DNA from: Asterionellopsis glacialis
Taxonomy: Eukaryota; Bacillariophyta; Plagiogrammaphyceae; Rhaphoneidales; Asterionellopsidaceae
Direction of reading: 5' to 3'
Assembly: GCA_014885115.2 (NCBI GenBank)
Contig: WKLE02002992.1
Span: 1 to 24,974, forward strand
Length of the DNA stretch: 24,974 nt
This document shows positions 7,684 through 17,393 of the stretch, in pieces; positions within the stretch are counted from its first letter, which is position 1, and each line of letters opens with the position of its first letter. A model generated the notes under the pieces. The model saw only the letters and a program-made list of their open reading frames with translations, did not search any database and was not told the origin of the DNA. Both the position numbers and the translations under genes were made by a program.

Positions 7684-10187
7684 TTATGCCTTGACGGATC
7701 CCAAAACGTATGAAGATTTGTAGGCTTCGATGGCATCACCTCCAACGCGGTGGCAAAAGTCACCGAATGCTTCGAATTGTTGCCGTTGCTGAATGAACAT
7801 CGCAAGGATTGGCTCAAGAGTGGCTTCCAAATCATCAACGTTCATCTTGGCCATGAAAGGCCATGCGGTCCTGGTCAAGACAGGACTTCCTCCGAGCCAG
7901 ACTTGGTAACTCTTGGGACCATCTCCAACGAATGCAAGTTCAGCCATGTAGGGTCTTGCACAACCATTTGGACATCCGGTCATACGGATAAGAATCTCCT
8001 CGTCACTAAGATTCATCTTATCCAAAACGACACGAATACGATCTAGGTAAGAAGGCATAATACGCTCGGCCTCTGTTTGGGCAAGACCACAGAGCGGGAG
8101 AGCGGGACAGGCCATGGACAAACGATTCAAGGGATCAACCTCTTCAATGGGCTTGATGCCGTGTTCCTTCAAGATAGCCTCAACTCCTTCCTTGTCCTTG
8201 GGATCGATATCGCGGAAGACAATTGATTGAGTAGGACTTATAATGGAGCTGAGGTTGTATTTGTCCACGAGGGAACGCATGGCAGATTTGAGCTTAAAGT
8301 CACCCTCGTCCTTAACACGCCCGTTGTCGACATGCTGTCCATAGAAGAGCTTTCCATCTCCTTGGTCCCACCAGCCCATCCAGTCATTGTACTTCCACTC
8401 TTCGATCTCCTTCCATGGTTGGATAGGCTTTCCAAAGTAACTCTCGACAAGAGATTTGAAGTTATCGATTCCAAGAGTGTGAACTAGGTACTTCATACGG
8501 GCATTGGCACGGACGTCACGGTTACCATGGTCACGCTGAGCGGCAAGGATACTCTTCATGACTTCCATGATGTCTTCCTTAGGTACAAAACCAAGATGAT
8601 CAGCTGCCCTTGCAAAGGTGGACTCCTTGTTGTGACTACGGCCCATACCACCACCAACCATAAGGTTGAAACCCTCAAGTTCGCCAGTCTCGTCGTTAGC
8701 AATCACGACAACACCAATATCATTAGTGTAAATATCAATGGAGTTATCACCTGGAACGGTGACACCAATCTTGAACTTACGTGGCAAGTAACGATCACCA
8801 TAAATAGGCTCGGTACTGTCGGGTAAGATAATACCACGGCCAGAGTCGTGCAACATGGCTTCATCAACATTGTGGTGCTCAACCTCCTTAGCCCAAGTTT
8901 CGACGGATGCAGCCTTTTCACCATCCAACCAGATTTCCGAAAAGGCAGGAGTCATGGGGCGGAACAAATGGGCAAAGACCTTCGAATATTCACGAGCATA
9001 GTTGTAGGAGGGAGTGTTAAAGGGAGCAGGGGTGGTCATTACGTTTCTGCTCACATCACCACAAGCACCAACAGTAGATGATCCAATGTTCATGATGGAC
9101 GAAATAACGGTCTTAAGACTTCCCTTGAGAATACCATGAATTTGAAAGCACTGGCGAGTGGTGGCACGGAGATCGCCTTGTCCATGTTTGGCAGAAAGGT
9201 CGTCTAACAAACGGTAAAGGTCAGGGGGAAGTTCACCGGCAGGTTGCTTGAGACGAAGCATAAACTGGAAGTCCTTTACCTTTCCTCTGATTTCACGGTT
9301 TGACTGCTGGTAAGATCCATGGTATTTGAGAATTTGATAAGCATCTTTAGAAACGCCAATTTCTTCAGTTTGCAATTGCTGTGAAAATGAATATAAAACA
9401 AGAAGCAAGTTAGAGTCATGTATTGTTCATCAAATTCAATGTGCCCCCCAAAAGGAGTAGACCAAAAAAATTTGAAAATTTATTGTAACACAAGTAGTTC
9501 ACGTAACCGATCAGAGTTCACCCCAGAGTGTCCACTGGCTTGTAGGACGGGGCCTTTCATGTCCGTCTGCATGTATCGATCAGACGGGGAAAGAATGACT
9601 TCATCAATTCGAACGTAAGCCACGACAGTGCTGTAAATGGAAAAGGGTACATACAACGATTTCTCTATTTCACACCGATCAGAGTTCACCCCAGAATGTC
9701 CACTGGCTTGTAGGACGGGGCCTTTCATGTTCGTCTGCATATATCGATCAGACGGGGAAAGAATGACTTCGATCACTTCGAATGTGAAAAAATAAGAAAT
9801 CAATCTAATTTTGTGACAAAGAAAATCTCCGTATGGACAGCATAGCTTTTTTACAAAAACCGTTAAATACTCAGTAGAGAAGATACCAGCAGATCCTCAT
9901 GATCGAATCTGCATATGCTATGATGTCCTTGTCGTTGAAATCAACATTCGCCACTGGTGATTGCGACGATGATACATAATTTGACGTACCTCTTTCAAAG
10001 GGTGTATAAGGTGGTCGGAATCAATCTTGAGTACTTCAATTTTTTGGAGCTTCTTTTGCTTGGGTTTTTCCAAGACCATCGACAAAGATGAGCCATTCTT
10101 TACGCGGGGGAGAAGTGATGGCTGCACGAAGGCAGAAGCGACACCACAGAAGAGCACGCTGGCCGTAGCTACAGCTGAGAATTTCAT
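7684..10187 (-). CDS. SIR: Plastid ferredoxin-type sulfite reductase (two exons)
   Basis: Exon 1 (9990-10187) and exon 2 (7684-9378) join in phase 0 across a 611-bp intron (GTACGT donor, TTTTCACAG acceptor), giving 630 aa. The enzyme reduces sulfite to sulfide with six electrons using siroheme and a 4Fe-4S cluster, a step of cysteine synthesis in the plastid. The cluster/siroheme ligands are visible as C490-x5-C496 (ACPALPLCGLAQTE) and C535-x3-C539 (TGCPNGCARPYMAEL). KYHGSYQQ, TTRQCFQIHG, YLPRKFK and LMVGGGMGR are further family motifs. The wording (DGEK, SxEPIYG, PRKFKIGVTVP, TNDIGVVV) follows plant ferredoxin SIR rather than E. coli CysI. No flavoprotein domain is attached. Exon 1 encodes MKFSAVATASVLFCGVASA|F20VQP, a classic diatom plastid presequence with ASA|F. 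Frequent C-ending codons suggest strong expression. The gap 7372-7683 to the convergent MYB gene shows nothing beyond UTR-like sequence. Confidence 0.96.
9506..9783. repeat. Tandem duplication of ~108 bp inside the sulfite reductase intron
   Basis: Copy 1 (about 9506-9613) and copy 2 (about 9674-9783) are about 95% identical by eye and start 168 bp apart. Both begin ACCGATCAGAGTTCACCCCA, and a CGATCAGA subrepeat recurs near the end of each. I see three substitutions plus a small indel near the end. On the minus strand, the same strand as the host gene, both copies lie in one frame that is open for about 107 codons and encodes twice the peptide beginning VILSPSDRYMQT, with one Asn/Asp change. 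No ATG start is evident. It could be a mobile-element fragment, a duplicated cryptic exon, or chance openness. Confidence 0.85.
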
Positions 10188-10571
10188 CGTCTGTCTTGTT
10201 TATATTTCGAAGGAAGTTGTTCTGTTGAGTTGCGTTTTTGCAGCGTTGACAGAATTGCGTCTTTTAGGCGTCAAAATGAACAATGATCTTCTTCAGGTTG
10301 AAAGAGTCAAATAAACCCTGTTCGTCACAATACACAGAAACAAAGAAGACTGGTGCCTGAAGCGACCAATCCTTTTTTCGCAAAGAATGCACTAAGCGAA
10401 TTAACATCACTGCCAGTCGGCCAGACGGCCAAGTCTTGTGGCGACCACACAAGATTCTTTAGGATTCTCTAGAGAGTAGACCGTTTCTGCCTGCTGTTTC
10501 AAATCAGACTCCGGTCCGCGCGGGGTGCATTATTTGAAAGTTCAAGAAGTATGACTCTAATTATTTTTTAC

Positions 10572-10915
10572 GTACACGATACACAAGATAACTACCACCG
10601 GTATCTATATACCTGGTACGTCTGTACCTAGTTCGTACATATGTAAATGAGCCCATATTTTTTACTCTCGTACAGTTCACTTGTTTTGCGTACCTTGTAT
10701 GTATAATACGTACAGTTACGTAGACTTACTACGATGAGGTTAACTGGTTACCAGAGAGACTTTTCGTACGTACGCGGTACGTACCCCTCGAAATTGCATC
10801 GCACGCCGCCGTCTTCTGATTTGCAGAACTAATTTTATTATAGTTCTAACCCTATTCCTTCTCCCGCAACCAGCAGGTGGACGATTTTAACGGTACCATA
10901 CGTATTTACAAGTAC
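10572..10915. promoter_or_regulatory. Cluster of 13 GTAC sites upstream of sulfite reductase
   Basis: GTAC begins at 10572, 10616, 10624, 10635, 10670, 10690, 10710, 10766, 10770, 10777, 10781, 10893 and 10912, many as CGTAC or ACGTAC. About 1.3 would be expected by chance in this length. The cluster lies 385-730 bp upstream of the sulfite reductase start, in the gene-free stretch 10188-11982, where I see no supported gene. GTAC is the core of copper/hypoxia elements in green algae, but no such link is shown here. The function is unknown; a composition-driven simple-repeat origin is also possible. Confidence 0.4.
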
Positions 10916-11510
10916 CGTATGTTCTGTTGTCTTGAGATTTTTGAGCTCTAGTAGCAGGAGAAGAAAAAGTCTACGAAGGTCTCTTACAATTGCTAATCAT
11001 TCTTGACTGGGTATGAGAATTAAAACATTTCTCAGTGTGAAGAGTCACCATGGCAGACAGAAATTGGAGCCACAAGAAAAATTTTGAACAAAATCTTGTC
11101 GCTAGCTCGGGCGAAATAAGACTTTTTGATACGCGAATCATCGTTTACTCCACTCATTAAACCAAAAATGATTAGGACATTAAATCACGGTTCTAGTTAG
11201 TAAAAGAAAATTGTTTGATCTTTGAGTCACTAGGCATAGGACTGGAATCCCACAGTATATTTCAAGGAAAATTTGGAATAACGTACGTTAGCTCGTTATG
11301 GAAAATGATTTGTATCTCTTCACTTCTAGTTGGTAAGGAGCAAGAAAACTACTTGAAACGGTTGGGGGCATTTCCGGATACTGTAGAGCTAATTTGATTA
11401 TCTAGTTAAAACTGTTTTGTCACAATCATGATTTGCCTTTTTACATCCCTACCCTCTAAGGTAGTCCTGTGTTTATATCAAGTTGTACAATTTCAAATTG
11501 TCGAACAAAA

Positions 11511-11539
11511 TCAAGAATTCTTTGGGTGGGAATTCTTGA
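11511..11539. repeat. Perfect inverted repeat, 10-bp arms, 9-nt loop
   Basis: The arms TCAAGAATTC and GAATTCTTGA flank a 9-nt spacer. A smaller palindrome, ACAATTTCAAATTGT, lies just upstream at 11487-11501. Both are within the gene-free stretch between sulfite reductase and the small plastid protein, and could be hairpins near an untranslated transcript end or protein sites. Confidence 0.8.
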
Positions 11540-11982
11540 CGAAATTATACATCAAGGTCCAAATACTCACAATATAACAATGTTTCAGTAGCAGTTACAC
11601 TTATACAAATGACCACGAATATTACTTTCACGGAGCACTGTAAGAAACGCACGATTGTATTGTATGAAAATAAGTATCCAGTGAAAATAATAAGGAGTAT
11701 CTGCCAAAAGTCTAAGTTTAGATAGTTTTTAAGGCGGTAAAACCCATGAAATATTAAAACCAAAATCAATTCTGACAAGAGGAAGAATCTCAGGGACCTA
11801 ATTCCGTCCAAGGCACCAATCAAACCAACTCGAAAGCATTCTCATAGCAAATTACAGTACGTGAACTAATTCTCGTATGGTAAGAAATGACCCAGAACAA
11901 TCAATCGTGCACCAAATTCCGTCAAATCATGTAAATCTAACGAAACCATTCTGAAACACTTCCAAACCCCATCATTCGATAT

Positions 11983-12222
11983 TTACTTGGATCCAACATT
12001 GGAAATATTGGCAGTAAGTTCCTTGATCTTAGCATCCATACGTTCTTCGGCCTCAGCTTCAAGCTTCTTGATATCGGCTTCGAAATCCTTCTCAACCCAT
12101 TTGGAGCCCTCAGGAGGGGACCATTCTGCCTTGAGTGCTGTGGAGGCACTGAATGCTGGGCGAGCAGGTGCAAAGGCGGATGCGGAGGCAATAAGGGCGG
12201 CAACAACAACGGACTTGAACAT
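11983..12222 (-). CDS. Small plastid-targeted protein of unknown function (79 aa)
   Basis: A complete 79-aa frame begins MFKSVVVAALIASASA|F17AP, a textbook diatom bipartite plastid presequence: signal peptide, ASAFAP cleavage motif, then a Ser/Ala/Arg transit segment (about 17-32). The likely mature part is only about 45 residues, highly charged (EKDFEADIKKLEAEAEERM) and predicted by eye to be a single amphipathic helix with no membrane span. I do not recognise a family; it could be a small stromal or thylakoid-associated subunit. Codons favour C-ending forms (gcc, tcc, aag), a sign of high expression. A longer in-frame reading upstream to 12510 has no matching features and is not preferred. 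It is transcribed divergently from the ankyrin gene. Confidence 0.82.
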   Translation of the reverse strand: MFKSVVVAALIASASAFAPARPAFSASTALKAEWSPPEGSKWVEKDFEADIKKLEAEAEERMDAKIKELTANISNVGSK

Positions 12223-12730
12223 GGTGAATTTGACAGAGAGCGAGTGACGACTGTGTGCAATCGTAGACGAAAAACAAGAGGGCAAGTCTTGGTTCTTGCT
12301 TGCGCGTGTTACGAAGCCTGGAAAGAGCGCACCGTACCAGCAGAAGAATCGTTTTTTCTTGAAACCATCATACCCGCGTACGTGTTTGCTTTCTCTTGTC
12401 GTTCTCACCACCAATAATCGACTGCCTGGTACATATCGAACGTTCTGACGTATAATGCTGTAGATTCTGGTATGGGTGACCTTGGCCAAGAATCCGGGTT
12501 TTAGATACATCGACGTACGTCAACAGAATCTAGAATTTAATTTTTCATAGTATGCCTATTTTTATATATTCGTCATGGACTCACTTACGTGCGTTTGCAA
12601 TGAACACTCCTAATTATTTTTTAGTCACACACCCGGGCATGATTCGGTCACGGGTCATGACAGATGCCTTGATTCACATCCTGGATTCTGAATACACTCT
12701 TCATTTTTCTTCTTCGACTTCGCGTAGAAA
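12223..12730. promoter_or_regulatory. Divergent intergenic region between plastid protein and ankyrin genes
   Basis: This 508-bp stretch lies between two outward-facing starts and must hold both promoters. It contains CGTACGT-like and ACGTACGT-like sites (near 12377 and 12511-12519) but no clear TATA box or coding signal. The assignment rests on gene orientation only. Confidence 0.35.
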
Positions 12731-13273
12731 ATGGCAGAATCAACACAGCTTGTTCTTCACGATGCTGTCAAATCAAACGACATTGAGCTTGTTCGAGAGC
12801 TTCTGAAAAACAAAAGTATTGATCCGAACTTGGAAGACGAAATTGGAGTTACAGCGCTCATCGAAGCTTGTATTGCTGGATATGTCGATATTGCTACTGT
12901 CTTGATGCAAGATGGAGGGTGTGCAGCACAACCATCTCCACCTTTCCGGCACACACCACTTCGTGGTGCTACAGTGGCTGGTCAATATCAAATGATTCCA
13001 ATTTTATTAGAGGCTGGTGCTGATCCAAATTCTCTCTCCGATGGTAACCGAACACCGTTGATGGGTGCTTGTTTTCTTCGAAAGACGGTCGAGGGGGATC
13101 ATAATGACATATCTGCCAAGTGTGTAGAGGCTCTATTGAAGGATACGAGAACGAATCCAACTCTTGCAAATGACTTTGGTGAAACTGCCCTAGATCTTGC
13201 AAAAATTCGTGGATACGAAAAATCTATAAAAATGGTTGAAAATGCTGTAAAAGAATGGGAAAGTCGTCCATAG
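12731..13273 (+). CDS. Ankyrin-repeat protein (180 aa)
   Basis: The intronless frame starts at ATG 12731, after a stop-containing leader. It consists almost wholly of ankyrin repeats, about five: residues 6-36 (LHDAVKSNDIELVRELLKN), 41-70 (GVTALIEACIAGYVDIATVLMQ), 74-104 (HTPLRGATVAGQYQMIPILLEAGADPN), about 107-145 with an insert (RTPLMGACFLRK), and 149-176 (GETALDLAKIRGYEKSIKMV). Ankyrin repeats bind partner proteins. No enzyme domain, signal peptide or membrane segment is present, so it is probably a cytosolic or nuclear adaptor. No specific ortholog is recognisable. The following 13274-13783 (510 bp) holds a pyrimidine-rich tract at about 13305-13335 and the leader of NAA10, with no other gene seen. 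Confidence 0.9.
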   Translation: MAESTQLVLHDAVKSNDIELVRELLKNKSIDPNLEDEIGVTALIEACIAGYVDIATVLMQDGGCAAQPSPPFRHTPLRGATVAGQYQMIPILLEAGADPNSLSDGNRTPLMGACFLRKTVEGDHNDISAKCVEALLKDTRTNPTLANDFGETALDLAKIRGYEKSIKMVENAVKEWESRP

Positions 13274-13783
13274 ACTATTTGCAAATAATCCCATTATAAA
13301 TAATTTTTTCCTTTCTACTCTTTTCCTTTTTTTATTCATCACTTGTGCAAACAATTCTCTAGAGAACTTTTTAGCATGATCCAGAGGTATGGGAGTCTTT
13401 CGGATTTCATTATTATTTTTTACAGAGAGGTCTTCGGTTTTCGGACTGGGTCCACTTCTTGTCGTATTGGCTGACAAGCATTTTGTAACGAGTAACCTGA
13501 AACCCATTTTCAAAGGGGGATAACCGTCTGTACTACGTCCAAATTTCAGCGGAGAAGAAACATCCCCAACAGGCTCTCATCTCACGGTCTGAGACGGAGG
13601 GAGGGAAGAAGAAAACAGCGGAATCTCAAGCCAAAGGATCCAGGTTCGATAACGAGGGAGTCCAACATCTTTTCAATCGACTGTTCATCGTTGCTGTGCT
13701 TCTTGTTCCGATAGCTTTCACGCACACCACCATCGCAGTGAAGCAGAAAGAATACAACCTAATATTAGATTTCAACATTCAAA

Positions 13784-14447
13784 ATGGTATGCATACGGAT
13801 GGCGACAGTCGATGATTTGCTTCAAATGCAAACAACGAATTTATGGTGTTTACCAGAGAATTACCAAATGAAATATTACTTTTATCATTTGCTAAGTTGG
13901 CCTCAATTACTTTGGGTTGCGGAAGACTTTGATGGAAAGATTGTTGGTTACGTTCTTGCGAAAATGGAAGAAGATGAAAAACAACCAAAGCATGGTAAGT
14001 TTTAAGCATCTGACTTGATGGTTACCAGAAAAATCTACAGAGTTATGTCCGTTCCGTACTTATTTCTAACTAACTATTCGCTCCATCCAATCAATTCCTA
14101 TCCGTTGTTGTGCAAATATCACTTTTGTAGGGCACATTACGTCGCTCTCTGTATTAAGGACTCACCGTAAACGTGGTATTGCTACTGCTTTGATGAGGAG
14201 ATCACAATTAGAAATGGCTGAAGTATTTGATGCAGAATATGTTAGCTTGCATGTGAGGAAATCGAATCGAGCAGCGTTCCATCTTTATAAGGAGACATTG
14301 CAGTATGCCATTCATGACGTGGAAAAGGGATACTATGCTGATGGAGAAGATGCTTATGATATGCGATGCACGTTCAAAGAGAACTTAAACAAGAAAGCAT
14401 TGGAGGCAAGCACAGAAGCCATGGAGCAATTGCAGGTTGCAAATTAG
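13784..14447 (+). CDS. NAA10: N-alpha-acetyltransferase 10, catalytic subunit of NatA (two exons)
   Basis: Exons 13784-13994 and 14131-14447 join in phase 1 across a 136-bp intron (GTAAGT donor, TTTGTAG acceptor), restoring the conserved HGHITSL and giving 175 aa. It acetylates N-termini exposed after Met removal, working on the ribosome with the auxiliary subunit NAA15. Diagnostic motifs are [45 protein letters not shown], the acetyl-CoA pyrophosphate loop R83-K-R-G86-I-A88, [17 protein letters not shown] and [11 protein letters not shown], all close to human NAA10. The start at 13784 ([11 protein letters not shown]) matches the family N-terminus. The tail after residue 150 is short and charged, as in other unicellular eukaryotes. 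Confidence 0.97.
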
Positions 14448-14659
14448 ACAAACGAAACTAGTCTGTTTGTTACCAATTTCAATACCATACAGTGACCCAA
14501 TGTTTTCGTAAAATTACTATCACAGGGTAATACGGGATGTATTGATGGCGAAAAAAATCTGTCGTGGCCAAAATCTCTACATCAGACTCTTGAGAATTAA
14601 AAAATAATTGTTTTACATCCTCTGTCTTATTTAATACTTTTTGAAAACAGTGCATGTAT

Positions 14660-16810
14660 CTACATTGATAATTCATCGTCATCCCAATCTTCCATGTCCA
14701 CTAGCTTGCTTGCTTCTGCTGCTCGAAACGCTGTGAGTCCTGATATACCTTCAAGGTAGGACCCATCCAAAGATTTGCATGCCTGGTAGACTACTTCTAC
14801 CTTATCCTTGTGATATGCTTCGACTACTCCAGGTGAACAACCAGTACAACAGCTAAATGCAGGTACCGTCGGTGTCATCATTGTATAGGTTACCAATGAC
14901 CCACGAATCTGATGAGGAATGACACCCAACGCACACGCGGATAAATCATCACCTGATGTGGTCGGAGCAAAAGCACCTCCATTCGGTTTTGGTGCTGGTG
15001 CCTTTTCTTTTTTCGCGTGATGCATTAAAGCCACCATGAGCTCCACTGCCATGGAACTTGCTACTGGAGCAAGACCTGGTCTTGTGACTGTGCATTGCTG
15101 ATCGAGTGTACGGTTCTTCATGGAATTGTCAGGTGCCACAACGTCATTGCAAAAGTAACACCCAAGACGGACATCGTCGTCATCTCCATCGCTGCTACTA
15201 CTAGTAGATGGCGATCCGCCATGACGCATTACTAGCCACCCATCTAAACCAAGTGCAGCATTGATGAGTGGTTTATTGTGCGCTGCTGCCATAACGGTTG
15301 GCAACCACCGTGACTCACGGGTGTCAGTTAACAAATAAACAACATCACATTCCTTTACCAAATTGTCCAATTTTTCGATGGTGGCCTTTAATTTTTCAAT
15401 ATCGGTCTCGGCATGACCGGGCATAGGGATAGAAAGGTGTATTGCTTTACTATTCACATCAGCCGCAACTTCGTGAAGTGCTTCGGCAGCAGCTTTAGCC
15501 TTTAGCTTCCCTCCTCCTCCACTTTCCTCATCACGGCAATCTTGAAGCGTGAACAAATTTTGTCGGACAGGGTTTGAATAACTAACCTTGCCGTAATCTA
15601 CAAATGTCATATCTCGAATACCCCAAGCCAATAGGACCCGAGCAACACTACAACCAAGAGTTCCTGCTCCCACAATTAAAACACGAGTATTTTGTAGCAT
15701 GGTAACATCCAAGGAGGGGATCATGCGCCACTTCATGAGTTTCAAATTTAAGTCTGCCGCTTGAATGGCCAAAAGTTTGTCATCGAGGAGAGGACGCAGA
15801 TTTACCCATCGTGGGCCTGGTTTGGAACGTGCGTTAAGTTCCCAGCCAACAGCTTTGTATTGTTTTGCTTCTTCTACACCGAAAGCATAACTTTCTTTGT
15901 CGGGCACTTTAACAGTTACAAGAATACTTTCCTTGAGTGATGGAGCGGGTTCTTCACCCTTTTCGGGATAGATACGACGCAAGCGCTGTGGACGACAGCT
16001 TATAATATCTACGTGTTGACCACCTAGGCCCAAATGATGGGATAGATAGGCAATCAAGTTCCGCATGGGCCAACCCATTGGCTGGCCACTTGCATCACCA
16101 GTGCCCACCGTAGCAGATGACGACGAAGCTGGATCGAAGAAACCGAAAAATATATTTTTTCCAGAAGAAGCCAGTTGCTTGTAGGATTCGGATGAAAGAG
16201 GTAAGTATTGATCATGATTTGACACAAAAAATGGTGGACATCCGTCATAACTGTCAAGATTAGCACGTCGCATAGCTTCGACACTCGAGGAAAAGGCATC
16301 ACAAGTTTCTTCCGACCAAGCTTTTGAGATCCACTCTTGTTTGGTTGAGCGGATGCTATCCCCGGGTAGAAGAGCTGGAATGGCAAACCAATACAAAACT
16401 TTGTGATTCTTTAAATCTGCGTACGTTAAGACAAGAAAGGAAGTTAAAGTGCTCAAATCACCAGAGAGGAACTGTGGACAAAACCAATCTCGTAACAATT
16501 GGTTTTTATCGGCTTTTTGAAATCCCTCTGTCGTATTGAAACCTCGTAAGGATCCTTTCACTTTCATATATTCGTTATGAGATTTATTCCAGTCATGACT
16601 TTGGAGTGAAGATTCTTGCAGCTGCAAACGTGGTGATGAACCATCAATTGTGTAACTTGCAGAAATTGGAATTGGCTCCTCGCTAAGTTTGATAGTATCT
16701 AGTTTTTCTTGACAATATCGAACCCAGAATGAAGATTCTACAGTAGATGCGAATGGAACAAACCGAACCACCGATCCTGAACTAGAACCATCGTTCTTTG
16801 CCTCTGCCAT
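14660..16810 (-). CDS. ATG7: ATG7, E1-like activating enzyme of autophagy
   Basis: A single-exon 716-aa frame, close to the ~700 aa usual for ATG7. The protein activates the ubiquitin-like ATG8 and ATG12 with ATP and passes them to the E2 enzymes ATG3 and ATG10. The N-terminal domain (about 1-320) binds the E2. The adenylation domain follows KLMKWRMIPSLD, with nucleotide loop GAGTLGC (381-387), the FVDYGKVSYSNPVRQNLF segment, and the catalytic Cys at C573 in TLDQQCTVTRPGLA (human C572). GCYFCNDVVAP and the acidic end WDDDELSM also fit the family. It converges on NAA10 with 212 bp between the stops (14448-14659), where I see nothing else. The Ser/Asp-rich insert (SSSSDGDDDD) near 545-555 is a local expansion. 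Confidence 0.97.
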   Translation of the reverse strand: MAEAKNDGSSSGSVVRFVPFASTVESSFWVRYCQEKLDTIKLSEEPIPISASYTIDGSSPRLQLQESSLQSHDWNKSHNEYMKVKGSLRGFNTTEGFQKADKNQLLRDWFCPQFLSGDLSTLTSFLVLTYADLKNHKVLYWFAIPALLPGDSIRSTKQEWISKAWSEETCDAFSSSVEAMRRANLDSYDGCPPFFVSNHDQYLPLSSESYKQLASSGKNIFFGFFDPASSSSATVGTGDASGQPMGWPMRNLIAYLSHHLGLGGQHVDIISCRPQRLRRIYPEKGEEPAPSLKESILVTVKVPDKESYAFGVEEAKQYKAVGWELNARSKPGPRWVNLRPLLDDKLLAIQAADLNLKLMKWRMIPSLDVTMLQNTRVLIVGAGTLGCSVARVLLAWGIRDMTFVDYGKVSYSNPVRQNLFTLQDCRDEESGGGGKLKAKAAAEALHEVAADVNSKAIHLSIPMPGHAETDIEKLKATIEKLDNLVKECDVVYLLTDTRESRWLPTVMAAAHNKPLINAALGLDGWLVMRHGGSPSTSSSSDGDDDDVRLGCYFCNDVVAPDNSMKNRTLDQQCTVTRPGLAPVASSMAVELMVALMHHAKKEKAPAPKPNGGAFAPTTSGDDLSACALGVIPHQIRGSLVTYTMMTPTVPAFSCCTGCSPGVVEAYHKDKVEVVYQACKSLDGSYLEGISGLTAFRAAEASKLVDMEDWDDDELSM

Positions 16811-17205
16811 CGTTTTCTTTGATTGTTGTTCAGACGAATCTTAAACACACGACTCCGCGCTTCAAACAACACGTAAAAAAATAATGATTTTGAATGTCAG
16901 AGGTCAGAGGCGTACAGTGTATGCGTTGAGTTTTGTTTGTACCGCTGCTACACAAGAGTTCAGGATTTTATATTTTCAACTTGCGATTATTAGAGTTGAG
17001 GGTAAAGTATTTTGTCCTGCTTACATTCACTCCCTGGCATAAACCTGTAATCTCACCCCCTTTGGGTCAGATTTTCCGTGCGTTCATCTAGAATTTTTAT
17101 TTTTTTTAATTTTCTCGTTTTAGACCCCAACACTCTGAGAATGATCCATTTTATCCCATTGTTTGGTCAGAAGTGAGCACCAAACCTTTTAGTAATAACA
17201 TAATA

Positions 17206-17393
17206 TATTAGTTATAATCTGGCTCGAAATTGCAGATGCGGTCCTTAGTTTGAAAACTTTTCCCCCAAAAAACATAACTTTTCCCAAAAAAACACTAAAA
17301 ATGCTAAAATCACGAAATTTATGCTCATTTGCTCTAAGTTTCGCGCTACTTAGGACCGCATTTGCAATTCTGGGCCAGAATATAGTATTAGTT
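17206..17393. mobile_element. MITE-like element with ~28-bp imperfect terminal inverted repeats
   Basis: The left end (about 17217-17246, containing AATTGCAGATGCGGTCCT) and the right end (about 17348-17382, containing AGGACCGCATTTGCAATT) are imperfect reverse complements that extend outward through TCTGGC/GCCAGA. The ~110-bp interior is AT-rich, non-coding, and contains AACTTTTCCC twice. The 8-bp sequence TATTAGTT occurs directly on both sides (17206-17213 and 17386-17393), as a hAT-type target duplication would. The last few bases at each tip do not pair perfectly, so the exact ends are uncertain. The rest of 16811-18166 is AT-rich with short CTACTAGAG and CTCTCT repeats (17860-18010) and no supported gene. 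Confidence 0.6.

Noticed and set aside
9480..9803. 107-codon minus-strand frame as an independent gene
   Set aside because: It has no ATG start and lies wholly within the sulfite reductase intron; kept only as a repeat and a finding.
10264..10452. Minus-strand 62-codon frame upstream of sulfite reductase
   Set aside because: No domain or homology, and it sits in the expected promoter/leader of sulfite reductase.
11545..11823. Hydrophobic minus-strand frame resembling a membrane protein
   Set aside because: It starts with TTG, has an in-frame stop just upstream and no ATG at its head, in AT-rich DNA that easily gives hydrophobic frames.
13620..13660. GGTTCGA resembling a tRNA B box
   Set aside because: The following bases do not fit the B-box consensus and no cloverleaf could be folded around it by eye. 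I found no tRNA, rRNA or CRISPR array anywhere in the window.
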